Part shown: positions 1 through 11,043 of the stretch, in pieces
Layout of the letters: each line of letters begins with the position of its first letter
Position numbering within the stretch: position 1 is the first letter of the stretch
Assembly (NCBI GenBank): GCA_016808115.1
Contig: JAEQBH010005300.1
Coordinates: forward strand, 332,960-396,959
Origin: Tetrastigma voinierianum
Lineage: Eukaryota > Streptophyta > Magnoliopsida > Vitales > Vitaceae
Reading direction: 5' to 3'
DNA length: 64,000 nt
Made by a program: the position numbers and the translations under genes
The notes under the pieces: generated by a model
Told to the model about the DNA's origin: nothing
Databases searched by the model: none
Seen by the model: the letters and a program-made list of their open reading frames with translations, nothing else

Positions 1-2817
1 TATGACCATCTTCCAACAAAATTCGATGCATGCACATAGAAGGGCGAATCCCTTTTAAATCGGCCAAAGACCATCCGAGCGCATTTTTGTGATCTCTGAG
101 CACCCTCAATAACTTATCTTCCTATTGCCGTCAAAGGGACACCTAAATAATCATTGGTGGCAGGTGAGCCATCCCAAGATAAGCATACTCCAAATGGCTA
201 GGTAATGGCTTTTGCTCCATCTGGGTGGTCGTTCAACGTATGGCAATCGGGCGCTTTAGTATTTTCACCTGTAGATTCAAAATATTTCCTTCTATCGGGT
301 CTCGAAGGAATCCATCCACTTTACATACTCCTCCGCCTTCGCCTGTGGCCTCCAATCACTGCACTGTGCAAATTGCAAAGATTAGCAGACCACTTCTGCT
401 GTGACACTATAGCCTTTACTTCGCCTCTCGTCATGAAGCATGTATCACTCTCGGATGTCTCACAAATAACACGCTGAACTTGACTTCATCTTCCGCACTC
501 ACCCCGCCTTCCCTCCTAACGCCAATCATCGCTCGCTGTAAAGAAATGGTCTACCCAAAATTATGACTATTTCTTTATCTTCTTCCATATCTAATACAAT
601 GAAATCTGCTGGAAGATGAACTTGTCAACCTTCACTAAGACATCTTCAATCACCCCTCTTGGATGCTTTAAGGACCTGTCTGCTAGCTGGAGTGTGACTG
701 TAGTTGGACGAGCTTCACCTAACCCCAAACGTCTAAATATGGATAGGGTACGAGATTAATATCGCACCCAAATCACACAAAGCCTTCAAAGATGTCGTCT
801 CGACGGGTGCAAGTGACAGTGAAACCGCCGTCTTTAGCTTACGCGCTCTCTAAGGACGGCATTGCATTCCCGCCAGTTAATCAAGCCAAATCGCCGCCTT
901 CTCTTTATGACAAGACGCCTCATAAATTCGATATACGCAGCATTTGCTCTGGTAGCATCTAAGTGAAACGGAATGTTGATGTGCGCCAATACTTCCATAA
1001 ACTCGTGAATCATTTATCCAAATTATGCTTCTTTAGACGCTTTAGATAATGGAATGGGCTAGCGTCAGGCAACTCTTTGCTTCAGCTTTCTTCTCCCACA
1101 AACTTTTCTCGGGTCAGTTCTCTCTCAGACATTCTCGACCGTCCGATGACTTTCGCTTCACTTCCTCATTACCAGGGGTCAGCCTCAGACGCCAATTCTT
1201 TACCACTTCCTCAAAGGTGATCGCTTACATGTGTTCATTCCCCTTCGCCTCGTGTTCACTGAAGTCAGCTTGACACAACCTACCGCTTCTTCAATACGGC
1301 ATTCGGGCCCCACCGCACCCTAAATTTCAACTCGTGGCCGCTGGATTGCTCAATCGGGTGGCTTGCGTTTCGCATATCTCGCCATATAGCGCACATGAGG
1401 TGAGATCATACAAGGGCTTGTTCCAAATCCACATTTTTCTCGGGAGGTGGTTCTCTTACTCGGGATGGTGGCATGTTGTTCTGGTTGTTCCTCTATCCAT
1501 AATCCTGACTGTTCTGACTATTCTAAGTATTACGCCACCCTCGGGCCTCGATTTTGGTCTGAGAAGTCAGCGCTTCCATAATCGAATTTATCATTGTGGT
1601 CGACTCCTCGATTAAACTCGACACATACCGGGCCTACTCTCATCAACGCTTGCGTCCCGACCGGCATTCAGGTCGCTATGTTTGCCCTCCACGTAACTTT
1701 CGCCACAACTCCCATGGTCAGGTCCTGTACGGCATTCAGCATCTTGTCGCTTAGTCACCGTTTAGTGTCGTACGACATGAGTAACCGTGACATCACTGAG
1801 GACCTCAAGACCTCGTGGCCGCCTCTATGGCCTTCACCGGTGTAATCTTATCTCTAGGCCACCGATCAGTATTAGTAAAGAAGATCTTCAAGATTTCATA
1901 TGCTCGGGTCCGTGGTCTTCATTACGCCTCCCAGATAGCATCAATCATTGTTCTAGTCGTGACCTTCGACCATTATGTAAAAGTACGACTTGCATCCAAT
2001 CCGTCACCAGGATGCCGGCACTTCTGTCAGCTCGTGGAATCTATCCTACGCTTCGCCAGCTCTCCTCTAGTTGTCCAAAAGTATTGATTCCTCGCGACCA
2101 ACTCGTGGGTAATTTTTGGCAAAGGGAAGAACTCAAGGTCAAGAACTTCGCGACTAAGTCATTCCATGAAGTAATTCAGTCCGAAGGGTTGACTAATAAC
2201 CAACCTAAGTGCTCTTCAATGACCCCATTGTACTTCTTTATCAGGCCGCTGCACTGAGGAAGTCGGGTCGATGGCTATTTGATTCTCATCGGGCAATCCG
2301 CGGAAACTCGATAATCTCAAGCATCCTGTAGCGTCACTCTACTTCACCCCGTTGCTCGGGCTCGAATGGTACTGACAGTCGCTCAACAACCGTAGTGGTA
2401 AGGCAAACTCTTCTAGCAACATAAATGGATCATCCGGGTCATAAAACGACCGGGTGCATGATTCCTACCATTATTCCTATCATGGGTCCTCATGGGTTTG
2501 TTTTGCTCATGGCTATGATCGTGCTCTTCATTATTCTGCATGATTGCTGGGACTTATACTTGTTGTTCTCGCTTCGTAAGCTGTGTAAGGTCTTTTTCCG
2601 CTTCAGATCAAACGGATGTAGTGTCTAATTTGACCCCACAGCCACATGCACCACCGTAACCCTTAGCTGCAATCACACACGAAACAGAAAGACCAAATTA
2701 CAAGCACTTGTAAAAATAAAATAAAAACAAAAATAAGAATTCCAGAGTAATATCTAATTACTTTTTTTTTTTCAATATCAACTCTAAAACTTCTCCCCGG
2801 CAACGGCGCCAAAAACT
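1..2817 (-). mobile_element. Athila/Tat-type Ty3/gypsy element, internal region (gag, protease, start of RT)
   Basis: Read on the minus strand, the first ~120 bases encode the start of a plant Ty3/gypsy reverse transcriptase, with the pieces LLRVLRDHKNALGWSLADLKG and ICMHR-like SMCMHRILLE that follow the protease in Athila/Tat elements. A tRNA-Asp-type primer binding site lies at the other end (2794-2811), next to an LTR. The DNA between would be gag and protease, but it has no long open frame on either strand, so the element is decayed. RT, RNase H, integrase and the second LTR would lie left of the window. The gag assignment is by position only; the RT start and PBS are seen directly. No host gene is visible here. 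Confidence 0.75.
2794..2811 (-). other. Primer binding site (tRNA-Asp type)
   Basis: On the minus strand this reads TGGCGCCGTTGCCGGGGA, the primer binding site used by Athila/Tat gypsy elements. It lies a few bases inside the LTR that starts at 2818, which sets the orientation of the element as minus. Confidence 0.85.
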
Positions 2818-3706
2818 TGATAGCCAGCCAAAGACGGCAGAACGCAGACGCCTACGTAGCGCAAGTGCATGCGCGCCTGGCAATATAGTGTACCTAAGTA
2901 CGGATATCGATCCACTGGGAGAAGAGTAACACTCACTGAAGTTTAGCTTTTAATACATTCGATGTGCTTGGAACGACAAACTAACTAATGTGAGATTAAA
3001 TTAAACTAATTTATCTTAGTAAATTATCAGAGCCAGGAGACTAGGCCATGTGTATCCCCCCGCCACTTTCAAGTGGATTACTACTTAGAGGAATTACTAT
3101 TCAAATTTCATCCCATGACTATTGATTTAAGCAGGATCTTACCTACGAGATACCCTATCTCGAGGTGTATCCTAGCTTATCTCGCTAGCGTGGTCGAGTG
3201 TATCTCACTCACCCCAATGCTCTCAAACGCTAAATGTTCTACCCTTAATCGCCACCCTGGACTGATATCCTATTTACCGACCGACCGAGGGTCACTCGAT
3301 TCAGATCCCTCGAAGGCCCTCATCCTCGATCTCAGATACCAAAGAAAACTGGTGCCAACAATGCCGTCGTGACATCACATGTATATAATTCACGATATAG
3401 AGCGTATACTAACAAGTCATAATAACCAACAATATAAAATCCAAATCTTAATCCATGCAATCGTGATGTGGTTCAAATGTGCACCCTGTATAAGGAACTT
3501 AAAACATACTGGACTTAATTACACACGTAATCAATCTATAAAACATCAGCAGTTTTCTCAGAAAAGAAGAAAACACAAAAGTAAGTCTCCTCTCCGCTGA
3601 TCTAGGTCGTTGCTGCTCTCCTTTCCGTGCCCTAGTCCGTACATTTTCTGATCCCCCTCGATTTCTGGTCCCTTTGCTTTTAATGATGTTGAGATGCACC
3701 ATAACA
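2818..3706 (-). repeat. 5' LTR of the Athila/Tat-type element
   Basis: This ~889-bp segment begins TGATAGCC beside the PBS and ends CCATAACA, so it has the TG...CA ends of an LTR. The left border is well placed by the PBS. The right border is chosen as the first plausible CA end and is less certain, because the partner LTR is outside the window. Confidence 0.6.
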
Positions 3707-4476
3707 CGTCATGACAAGCAGGCCATTTGGTTTGACTTTCTCTCTTCTCATTGACCCAACGCTTGGCGACGCCCTACCAGCCGCCTTCTTCTCTCGTCTA
3801 AAATGGTCCCAAATACCTGCTCCACTGCCATTCACAATAAAATGCAAGAATCGGGAGATCGGGCTATAAATGCGATTTAATCAGAAATGAGCTAAAACCA
3901 TAAGACAGACGCGAGTATGGCATGAGTGTTTTAGGAACTCATCACTCGACCCGAATCCTCGGCCCGACCCAAATGGCGGATTCGAATCAGAGCCCAATTT
4001 ACTTCGACTGTTTTCATTTATCTTGTCAAAAACATTTTATTTATGTCATTTCATTGTGTTTTCACTACAGCATTTCAAATCAGAGGCCCATAAACATTTA
4101 CTTTTATACAATACGTTTACAAAATAGCGTATCATGCCTTTACAAATGATATACAAAACACTATTTCAGATATTAACTCTTTTCTTCACAAAATATCATA
4201 TGTTCAAAACAAATGATATGCATATGGCAGGGTATATACTTATACACCACAACTTTCTTTATGACTCTGCGCTTCTTATTCTTGGCCTTCTTTCTTGCTT
4301 TCTCGATACCTGCGCATACTTAAAAACTACATGCTAAGCGTTTTCATGGTTAGTGGTTCTATACAGTTCTCTATCTAATACAACATGTCTATATCCACTC
4401 ATGCTTGTACTATTTCAATGGTCAATGCATAAACAATACATATGCTTATACATTTGTACATACTTTCATTTACAAA

Positions 4477-4724
4477 CATGCATTTTCAATACAACAATTC
4501 CTTCACAATTCAATTCATGAGATTTAAGCATATACTCATAAAGATGTATTTGGTTTACAATCTCATTTTCACTCGTCAAGTTTGTTATGTCACCTTGACT
4601 CATGCATTTTCAATGCAACAATTCCTTCACAATTCAATTCATGATATTTAAGCATATACTCATAAAGATGTATTTGGTTTACAATCTCATTTTCACTCGT
4701 CAAGTTTGTTATGTCACCTTGACT
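4477..4724. repeat. 124-bp tandem duplication
   Basis: Positions 4477-4600 and 4601-4724 are head-to-tail copies that differ at only a few positions (for example CAATACAAC against CAATGCAAC, and CATGAGATT against CATGATATT). The near identity shows that the duplication is recent compared with the surrounding LTR. Confidence 0.9.
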
Positions 4725-4739
4725 ATTCAATTTATTTTT

Positions 4740-4980
4740 CATGACGGATTCCGCTTGGTGAATCCCGTCTTGTGTTTCATTCGGTAATGTGCTTACACAT
4801 TTAGCAATTTCGGTTTATCATCATAAATGTGTTTCGATCGTGCATCCCGCCATAAGGTCATTTAATAAATGTCACATATCATCATGACGGATGCCGACGT
4901 GCATCCCGCCTAAGTGTACATTTAACAATATAATTCTTTCCATCATTATGATGCCGACTGCGCATCCCGCCATGGGTCAT
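4740..4980. repeat. Interspersed GATGCCGAC / GCATCCCGCC repeats within LTR
   Basis: A motif of the form CATCATGACGGATGCCGAC...GCATCCCGCC followed by a TCATTTAATAA-like stretch recurs about every 60-70 bp (near 4848, 4884-4908 and 4950-4978). It looks like degenerate tandem repeats internal to the gypsy LTR. Confidence 0.55.
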
Positions 4981-6464
4981 TAATAATCACTTCGATTTGT
5001 TACGTCACACATGACAATATTTGCAATTCAAATAAATGCACACAAGCAATTATTTGACAATTCATCCTAATTTCTATTTCGTAACATTATGCGATTTCGT
5101 ATTACCTTTCAATCGACGTATGCATATTCCATACAATCATTTCACATTTACATAGTAAACTATCAATACACTTGAAGTAAGGATAGAGGTTCAGTGAACA
5201 AGCCAAATTATCGATCCCTTGTCTCTTTCAATACCAATCCTAGGTCAGGTTGTCGTCTTCACCCGTACCTAGCCAATTACAAATTCTCCACTCCTAGTGG
5301 TTAAACAAATAATCATACTAAATGAATATTGCCTAGGCGAAGTGAAGCTTCGCCGAGGTGGCGAGGTACGGTACGTTTTTCACTTAGTTTCATTCTTATT
5401 TGAACCCCATTAGTCATTTATAGGGTCCCTAAACAATCGGTGTACAAATATGGGATTTAACAATGCAAGGGTACAAAAATCGTGGTCAAGCAGCGATCTG
5501 AGATCGGCACCACTTTCACTCCACCTGCACCAACCCTATTCCTGTGGATACCGGCATCACTACCTTTGGCACCATACCAAATCTCCTTCAAGACACCGGG
5601 TACCGGTACCAACTTTTGGTACCGGTACCACTCGCGGGTTCTACCTAAAAAATGGCTGATTTCGCCATTTCTCACCCATTTTTCTTCAATAAACCTCCTC
5701 AAATCCTTCCTACATTAAAACCCACCATGGAATCCACCCAAAACAACTCCAAAAGTGGTTTAGAATCAATACAACCTCTTTTTCTTGGGTTGTGGTTTTC
5801 CCTAAAACTCGCAAATCTTACAAAAGACGGTTATTTGGCCATACCTCGAATCTCTTCTAATCTTCTCCTCAGAGGTTGCTCGATCTCTAGTTAAAGGTCG
5901 GGTAAGAATCCCACCTATAACTTGATCTCTTCCCAAGCCCCAAATTTCTTCTCCCCTTTCTCCCTCTCTCCTTCTCCAAAAACGTGTTTACTCCAATGAG
6001 CACCCTTAGGACCACTTTTCGTCTTAAATCCTATTTATGTAAGGCCATGTTCGCCTACACACAAATTCCATTTTCTCCATTTTTTTCTCCTTGCCTTCAA
6101 GCCTTACTTAAAGCCTTGTTTGGCTTACCAAAACCCATTTTGGGTTAAGTTCTCCCAATTTACTATATAGCCCACATTTCATTTTATTTGCACTTCAATC
6201 CTCATATTTACACTTAGACATATAAACTTATTTACAATTGACCCTTAGGTCCTCATTTTACAAATTTCCAAAATTGCCCTTTTTCACTTGGGTTAATTTT
6301 CGGGTTCAATCAATTCTCATTTAGCATATAATATTTAATCATATACTCGCATATTCATTTAATCATTTATCAGTTCCCGAAAAATACCCAAGTTGGCTTA
6401 ATTTATATCCGGAATATATAATAATTTTTATTATAAAAATTCTATGGTATTTTTGGGGCGTTAC

Positions 6465-6478
6465 ACTCTCCTTCCTCT
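6465..6478 (-). other. Polypurine tract of gypsy element
   Basis: The minus strand reads AAGAGGAAGGAGAG immediately before the LTR start TGTAACG. This is the expected second-strand primer of an LTR retrotransposon and confirms the minus orientation. Confidence 0.65.
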
Positions 6479-7175
6479 TACCACTGACACCCGCATCCTG
6501 GATGCTCTATGCGTCCTCTATCTCTCTCTCTCTCTATGGTCATCGCTGTCCTGACCATAGAATCCATGTCTCAGAGGGGAGGAGTCCTATTAATCTGCCC
6601 CTGATGGACAACTCAGATTCATCCTCAACCTCCTCACCTCGGGCCATGTCTGTGAGCTACGTAATCACGCAAACGAGCTAACTCGTGAATCTCTAGCCAT
6701 GTACTCCATCACCATCAATGCCTCGCTCACCTCTGTGAACTCTTGGGCCTTTGCATGCCCAGCGCTACCGAAAAATACTTGCTCCATGAAGAGTTCAGAA
6801 CTCGCCTGCTCATCACTCGTTCGTAGGTGTCTTAACCTAGTCCCACCAATAATCTCTGACTCACCCTCTAGCCGGGAATGCGCCTAGCCTGACCTTGTCA
6901 CACGAAGGTGATCTTCATTGCCTCTATCATCTTCTCGACCGTCTAAATCCAATGGTCTTCGCCATCAGATCCTCCCTTATGAAAGTCGGCGATTTACGCG
7001 TGCCTTAAACCTCCTGAGGTTACTCGCACTCCTCCCTAACCCCTTAACCGCACTCAAATGTACGTGAACAGCCAGCACCACCCACGGCCTCCGCAAAGGC
7101 CTGCTGGTCAAAAACAGGTGGTGCCTAACTAACACCTCGTGGACGACCTCTACGCCCCCGTCCTCGACTTGCCAT
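6479..7175 (-). pseudogene. Degenerate gag of a chromovirus-type gypsy element
   Basis: From the ATG at 7175 the minus strand starts MASRGRGRRGRPRG, the basic N-terminus typical of chromovirus (Tekay-like) Gag, followed by DQQAFAEAV. Further along come GESEI and HAKAQEFTEV, which match the conserved capsid region (EAE...W and HAKAQEFLEL in relatives). Several frameshifts and stops break the frame. Gag is followed almost at once by the polypurine tract and LTR, so protease, RT, RNase H and integrase are absent: this is an internally deleted copy. Confidence is high for family, low for exact ends. Confidence 0.65.
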
Positions 7176-7631
7176 TACACATGTCAAATGGAAACAAATC
7201 ATTAAATTTGTATCTCAGTCTAACTAGTAGTGCACATGCCAACCACTAATAGACTTATTCATCATGAACTAACCCGTTCATCACCCTTTTTCTTTAGGGT
7301 TGCTAAGTGCCAACCACTAATACAATTCAATTCAATTCCCGAATTTTCATGTTCATTTTGTTTTCCGAACCCCTAAGGTTATGTTTTCTAACCCTAGTGT
7401 TCCATATACCATTCATCATGTATACATTTTATAACACCCAATCACACATTTTCAACACAAAACATGCACATATCGCATATATCAATTCACAAAATGCACA
7501 ATGAATGCATGGTCTAAACCCATGCCCAATCGAGTCCTGCGATTCGCAGACCTGCCCTCTAACATCAAGTCGCGACGGTCAGATAACATCGAGTTCCAAG
7601 TAACTGTGATACCTTAAAATTTCTCCGATAC
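7176..7631 (-). mobile_element. 5' leader and primer binding site of the gypsy element
   Basis: This stretch is the untranslated leader between gag and the PBS. At 7604-7615 the minus strand reads AAGGTATCACAG, a degraded version of the initiator-Met PBS (TGGTATCAGAGC). The 5' LTR should follow to the right, but the sequence changes within about 20 bp to another LTR-like start at 7632, so the 5' LTR is truncated or replaced. Confidence 0.5.
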
Positions 7632-9899
7632 TGTGTTCGCGACGCCCCAATTTTCGAGTGGTCATTTTGTGACTCTTTTTTTTTTTTTTTTTTAACAATG
7701 CCCATGAACAGTGAAAGAGCACTGTAGTTCAAATAGTTGCACAACAAATTACAACGTGCCATAAGACAACTCGCCTATCGCGGGCCAGAGACAAGCTTCG
7801 GCGTATGCACACTGCACACGCAGGCTCACAACAAGACGCCGTAGCTCTATCGCGCACGCTGGGCGCGACATCGCCTAGATAACCCGGCCTTGTCGTGACA
7901 CGAAAAGACGCGACGCCAAACGAGCCAACCCTGTCGCGATAGAGAAAACTCTGTCGCGACAAACTTCAGCTTCACATTAAAGCTCTGTCGCGACACAAAC
8001 TCGCCACTAAAGCGCCGCTTATCGCGACACTAAAACCAACTCATCGACAGCAAAGATCACTATCGTGACACCCAAAACCATGTCGCGACACCAAACCCCA
8101 CTTGGCCCAAAACCCCGTCACACATCAGGCGAGCCAACCTCCACGCGACAGAACCCCAGGAGGCTCATGACAGCCTTCCTAGTACGCCGCGCACGTGTGT
8201 CCTTCGACCTCAGACTACGCATGCACCGTGGCCCCTCCCACGATGACCACCGCAAAGGTCACTGACACAAACTGAAATGGGCAAGAGCCACTCCATTTGA
8301 TCCCCTGCACTTTTTTTTTTTTTTTTTGTTCAAAGATACTATAAAATCAATATAAATTTGCCTTATTACTATGTGCCACTGGAGCCTGTGAAAACTCACA
8401 AAAATGTATTTGTCATACTAAACGAAAGCGCACTACAACTCTTTGTTCCTTATACACCAGGTTTTTCTACCCCGGTTATACAATACAAAAATAAGGCATA
8501 TCCGCCTTACTCGCTAATTAAGACCTCGACGAGCTTTGTCGCCCAATACGCACCTCCGCACTCCAAATTATTTTCTCCCACGTCTAAATGGAAGAATGCC
8601 CAAGAATGAATTTTTCCTACATTTGCCATCTCACCTAACACACAGAACAAGAAACACACACATTCAAGTAAATTACGCACATTCCTACTGAACGCCTATA
8701 TGTCACGCTCCTACGCCCTCGAATCATCGACTCCCTCACACACATTCACTACGCATGAAATTGTTTTCAAAACAAAGATATTTTCTTTTGTGGACAACCC
8801 TCCGATATAAATTTGTGGACATACTCCGATAAATAGTTCAGACAACCCTCCGATATATCAGAATGGACATTACCTCGATAAATAATTATCGTCAATCCTC
8901 CGATATAAATCGCCTCCAAAACTATGTCATGCACTTACACCTATTCTATCGGCCATTCCTACGCATAATGAATGCATTACGCCATTTCATGTCAATTCAC
9001 GCACATATCACACGATATACTAACATAATTTACACACAATTAACATGTTATTCATCTTAAAGAATAACACCAATAATGCTAATAACAAGACACATGGGTC
9101 AATCAACAAATCTAATAATCGCCGAACCCACTCAAACAATCCAAAATCCAAATCCGGACCGTCCGAAAATAGTCCTAAAATCCTGAAGATTCAGCCTCCC
9201 AAATATTCGGGACTGAATGCATTGTACCCATTACTAGCCTAAACACCCCAACCATTCGATGGTTTTTAGCTGCGATTAAACAAAGAGAGAAAACCTCACT
9301 CCTGTAGAGTTTATCGAAACTCCCCGATCCCGGACTCTATTTGAAGCTCTTGCCGCGAGGAAACACTTTCCTCTCAAGCCTCGACGGAAACCGACTGGTC
9401 GACCACCATGAATCTGCAGGCGCAGAGCCCCTCTCTCTACTTTCTTATTCTCTTTTTCTCTCCTCCTTTCTCCCCATCCCACCGCTTTGGCCCAAGACGC
9501 TGCCGTGAAATTGGCACTTTCACACGTGTCATCACCCTAAATGGGCCCCTTGACACCCTTATCTTCTTATCCATCCATCGTGATTTCCCTTCCAATCACG
9601 CTTACGACACGACCACTACCCCACCGGAGCCTTGTTCACCTTCTTCTATAGTCGACACGTGGCATAATATGATCCATTTAAATCGCGCTGCTGCCCTCTT
9701 GTTATCCTTTGCAAGGCTCGAAAACGCGAAATTCTGACTATCCTGGGTGATTCGACCATTATCCAACGTAGCAGCTAGATTTCATGGTGACGCATTTCAA
9801 CGCCAAGACCGTTTCACATCCGAGACCTAAAATTCCTGATTCGATCAAATTACCGCTTTACTCATTTTCTTCTTAAAATTCGATTTTCCTAGCTTTACG
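7632..9899 (+). repeat. Gypsy LTR (G1) of the TGTGACGCCC family, divergent
   Basis: The right ~1.2 kb matches the other members at 24198, 29300 and 49081. Shared features are the CCCTCCGA-rich block (8795-8905), the ACATGTTATTCAT...AATAACACCA block (9040-9080), and the closing ATCCGAGACCTA...AATT...TTAC segment. The left border is taken at the TGTG...GACGCCCC-like start, which carries extra bases, so it is tentative. The right end abuts DUF1262 copy 1 inside its exon 1. No coding capacity is evident; the ORFs inside are chance frames. A block rich in TGTCGCGACA (7780-8110) is present here and absent from the sister LTRs. Confidence 0.55.
7780..8110. repeat. TGTCGCGACA palindrome cluster A
   Basis: The exact 10-bp palindrome TGTCGCGACA occurs three times (near 7952, 7986 and 8083). 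Many one-base variants such as TGTCGTGACA, TATCGCGACA and TGTCGCGATA lie between them at 20-40 bp spacing. Most variants are C-to-T or G-to-A changes at the CpG sites. Confidence 0.8.
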
Positions 9900-9910
9900 T
9901 AGACATGAAT

Positions 9911-11043
9911 CTAATATCAAAGACTTCCCTTTCCCTCAAAACAAGAACCTAACCGTTCGCTATAGTAAGGGTGGTGGAGACTGGAGAGAGCCGACACACC
10001 AGGTATTACGAGGTCTTGTTCATTCCAGTTCTTAATCAGCCGCTGTCTCTCAATCGATACTATGTCATAAATCGAAATGGGAGGCACAAAGGGCATGCAT
10101 GCATATAACATAATCTCCATATGCTTCAACTGTTAAATACTCCTATTAATGTGTGGCTATATATGATAATATTCATGTAATAAGCAACTTATGAAATTTA
10201 ATTGTATCGGTTTTGTAGGAAGGCGTATACAAAAGCTCGAGGGAACAGGACATGAGCACTTGCTGTTTCTGCAGATTCGTTAATGATGTAAAGCCTAGAC
10301 CACTGGATCCCCAAGACATATACCAGTAATTTGAGGTCTCTCTCCGGGATGGAACTTGCATTCTGGAGGGCTCTTTCACTGACAAATCGATTGCTCCTGA
10401 TGGGTTTTCTCCATACTTCTTGATTTCTACCTCGACTCCCCGTAGATTCACGCTGGGTGAAGCGGCCGGGCTTGACCCCGCCCTCAGAGCTCGTCTCCCG
10501 AACTTCGACTTTCCGTTACATTCTAAGAGCTCTGAACCAGTTGTCGTCGGAAAAGGGTACTGTCCTTTCGTGTTTGTCAAAGAAGAAGAAGGATTGAGAG
10601 ATCAGGTTAAGAGATCTGCTTATTACGAAATGACGCTTGAGCAGGAATCGGAGCAGATGCTTGTGAGAACAATTATAGTGAAGGGAAGAACAACACTGTG
10701 GCTGTGGATGTTGTTGTTGAAGGAGAAGTGGTTGCAGTAGCTGAAGGGGAAACAGTGAATCAGGAGAGAAATGTAGCGGGGGTGATGTGGTTTAGGGGTA
10801 GTAGAGGGGGAAGCTAGGGCTGAGATTGGAGACTATGGAGAGAATGAAATGGGAGCAAGTGAGGGGTGGCTGGGATGGAGAGAGGAGAAGGGAAGTGAAT
10901 GTGGAGAGAAAAAAGGAACATGTGGGGATAGGTGGTGGGTGGATCAAATTCGGCTGTTGTGTGTTGATTGAGACTTTTGTATTGAAAATAATGGATGGAA
11001 GCTTGGTGCTGAGCTATGGATTCAGGCACACCCATCAGATTTA
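9911..11043 (+). pseudogene. DUF1262-type gene, copy 1 (5'-truncated pseudogene)
   Basis: Homology to copies 2-5 starts inside exon 1 with IKDFPFPQNKNLTVR (about 9919) and continues past IPVLNQPLSLNRY-like codons to the usual splice donor (near 10098). Exon 2 starts at about 10219 after TTTTGTAG. The start codon and first ~50 codons are missing; a gypsy LTR ends right at the break. Other damage: a frameshift in exon 1 near 9975-10000, an altered exon 2 start, the CAG codon of YQQ changed to TAA (10327-10329), and a deletion near 10655. The C-terminal frame (10826-11043) still encodes METMERMKWEQVRGGWDGE and ends HTHQI. DUF1262 proteins are plant-specific and of unknown biochemical function. 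Confidence 0.85.

Larger units (their letters stand above)
3707..6464 (-). repeat. 3' LTR of a chromovirus-type gypsy element (minus strand)
   Basis: On the minus strand an LTR starts at 6464 with TGTAACGCCCC, directly after a polypurine tract. A related start, TGTAATGCTCC, occurs at 52491. The LTR extends leftwards through about 2.5 kb of AT-rich, gene-free DNA with internal repeats (124-bp tandem duplication; GCATCCCGCC motifs at 4740-4980). The exact left end was not found, and the stretch 3707-3900 could be older flanking sequence. A short self-complementary GGTACCGGTACC region occurs at 5600-5630. Confidence 0.55.

Noticed and set aside
1787..2257. 156-codon plus-strand open frame
   Set aside because: It is opposite the coding direction of the Athila-type element and shows no recognisable domain.
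7307..7504. Short frame in the leader between PBS and gag
   Set aside because: It is in the untranslated leader of a minus-strand gypsy element and has no similarity to known leader peptides that I recognise.
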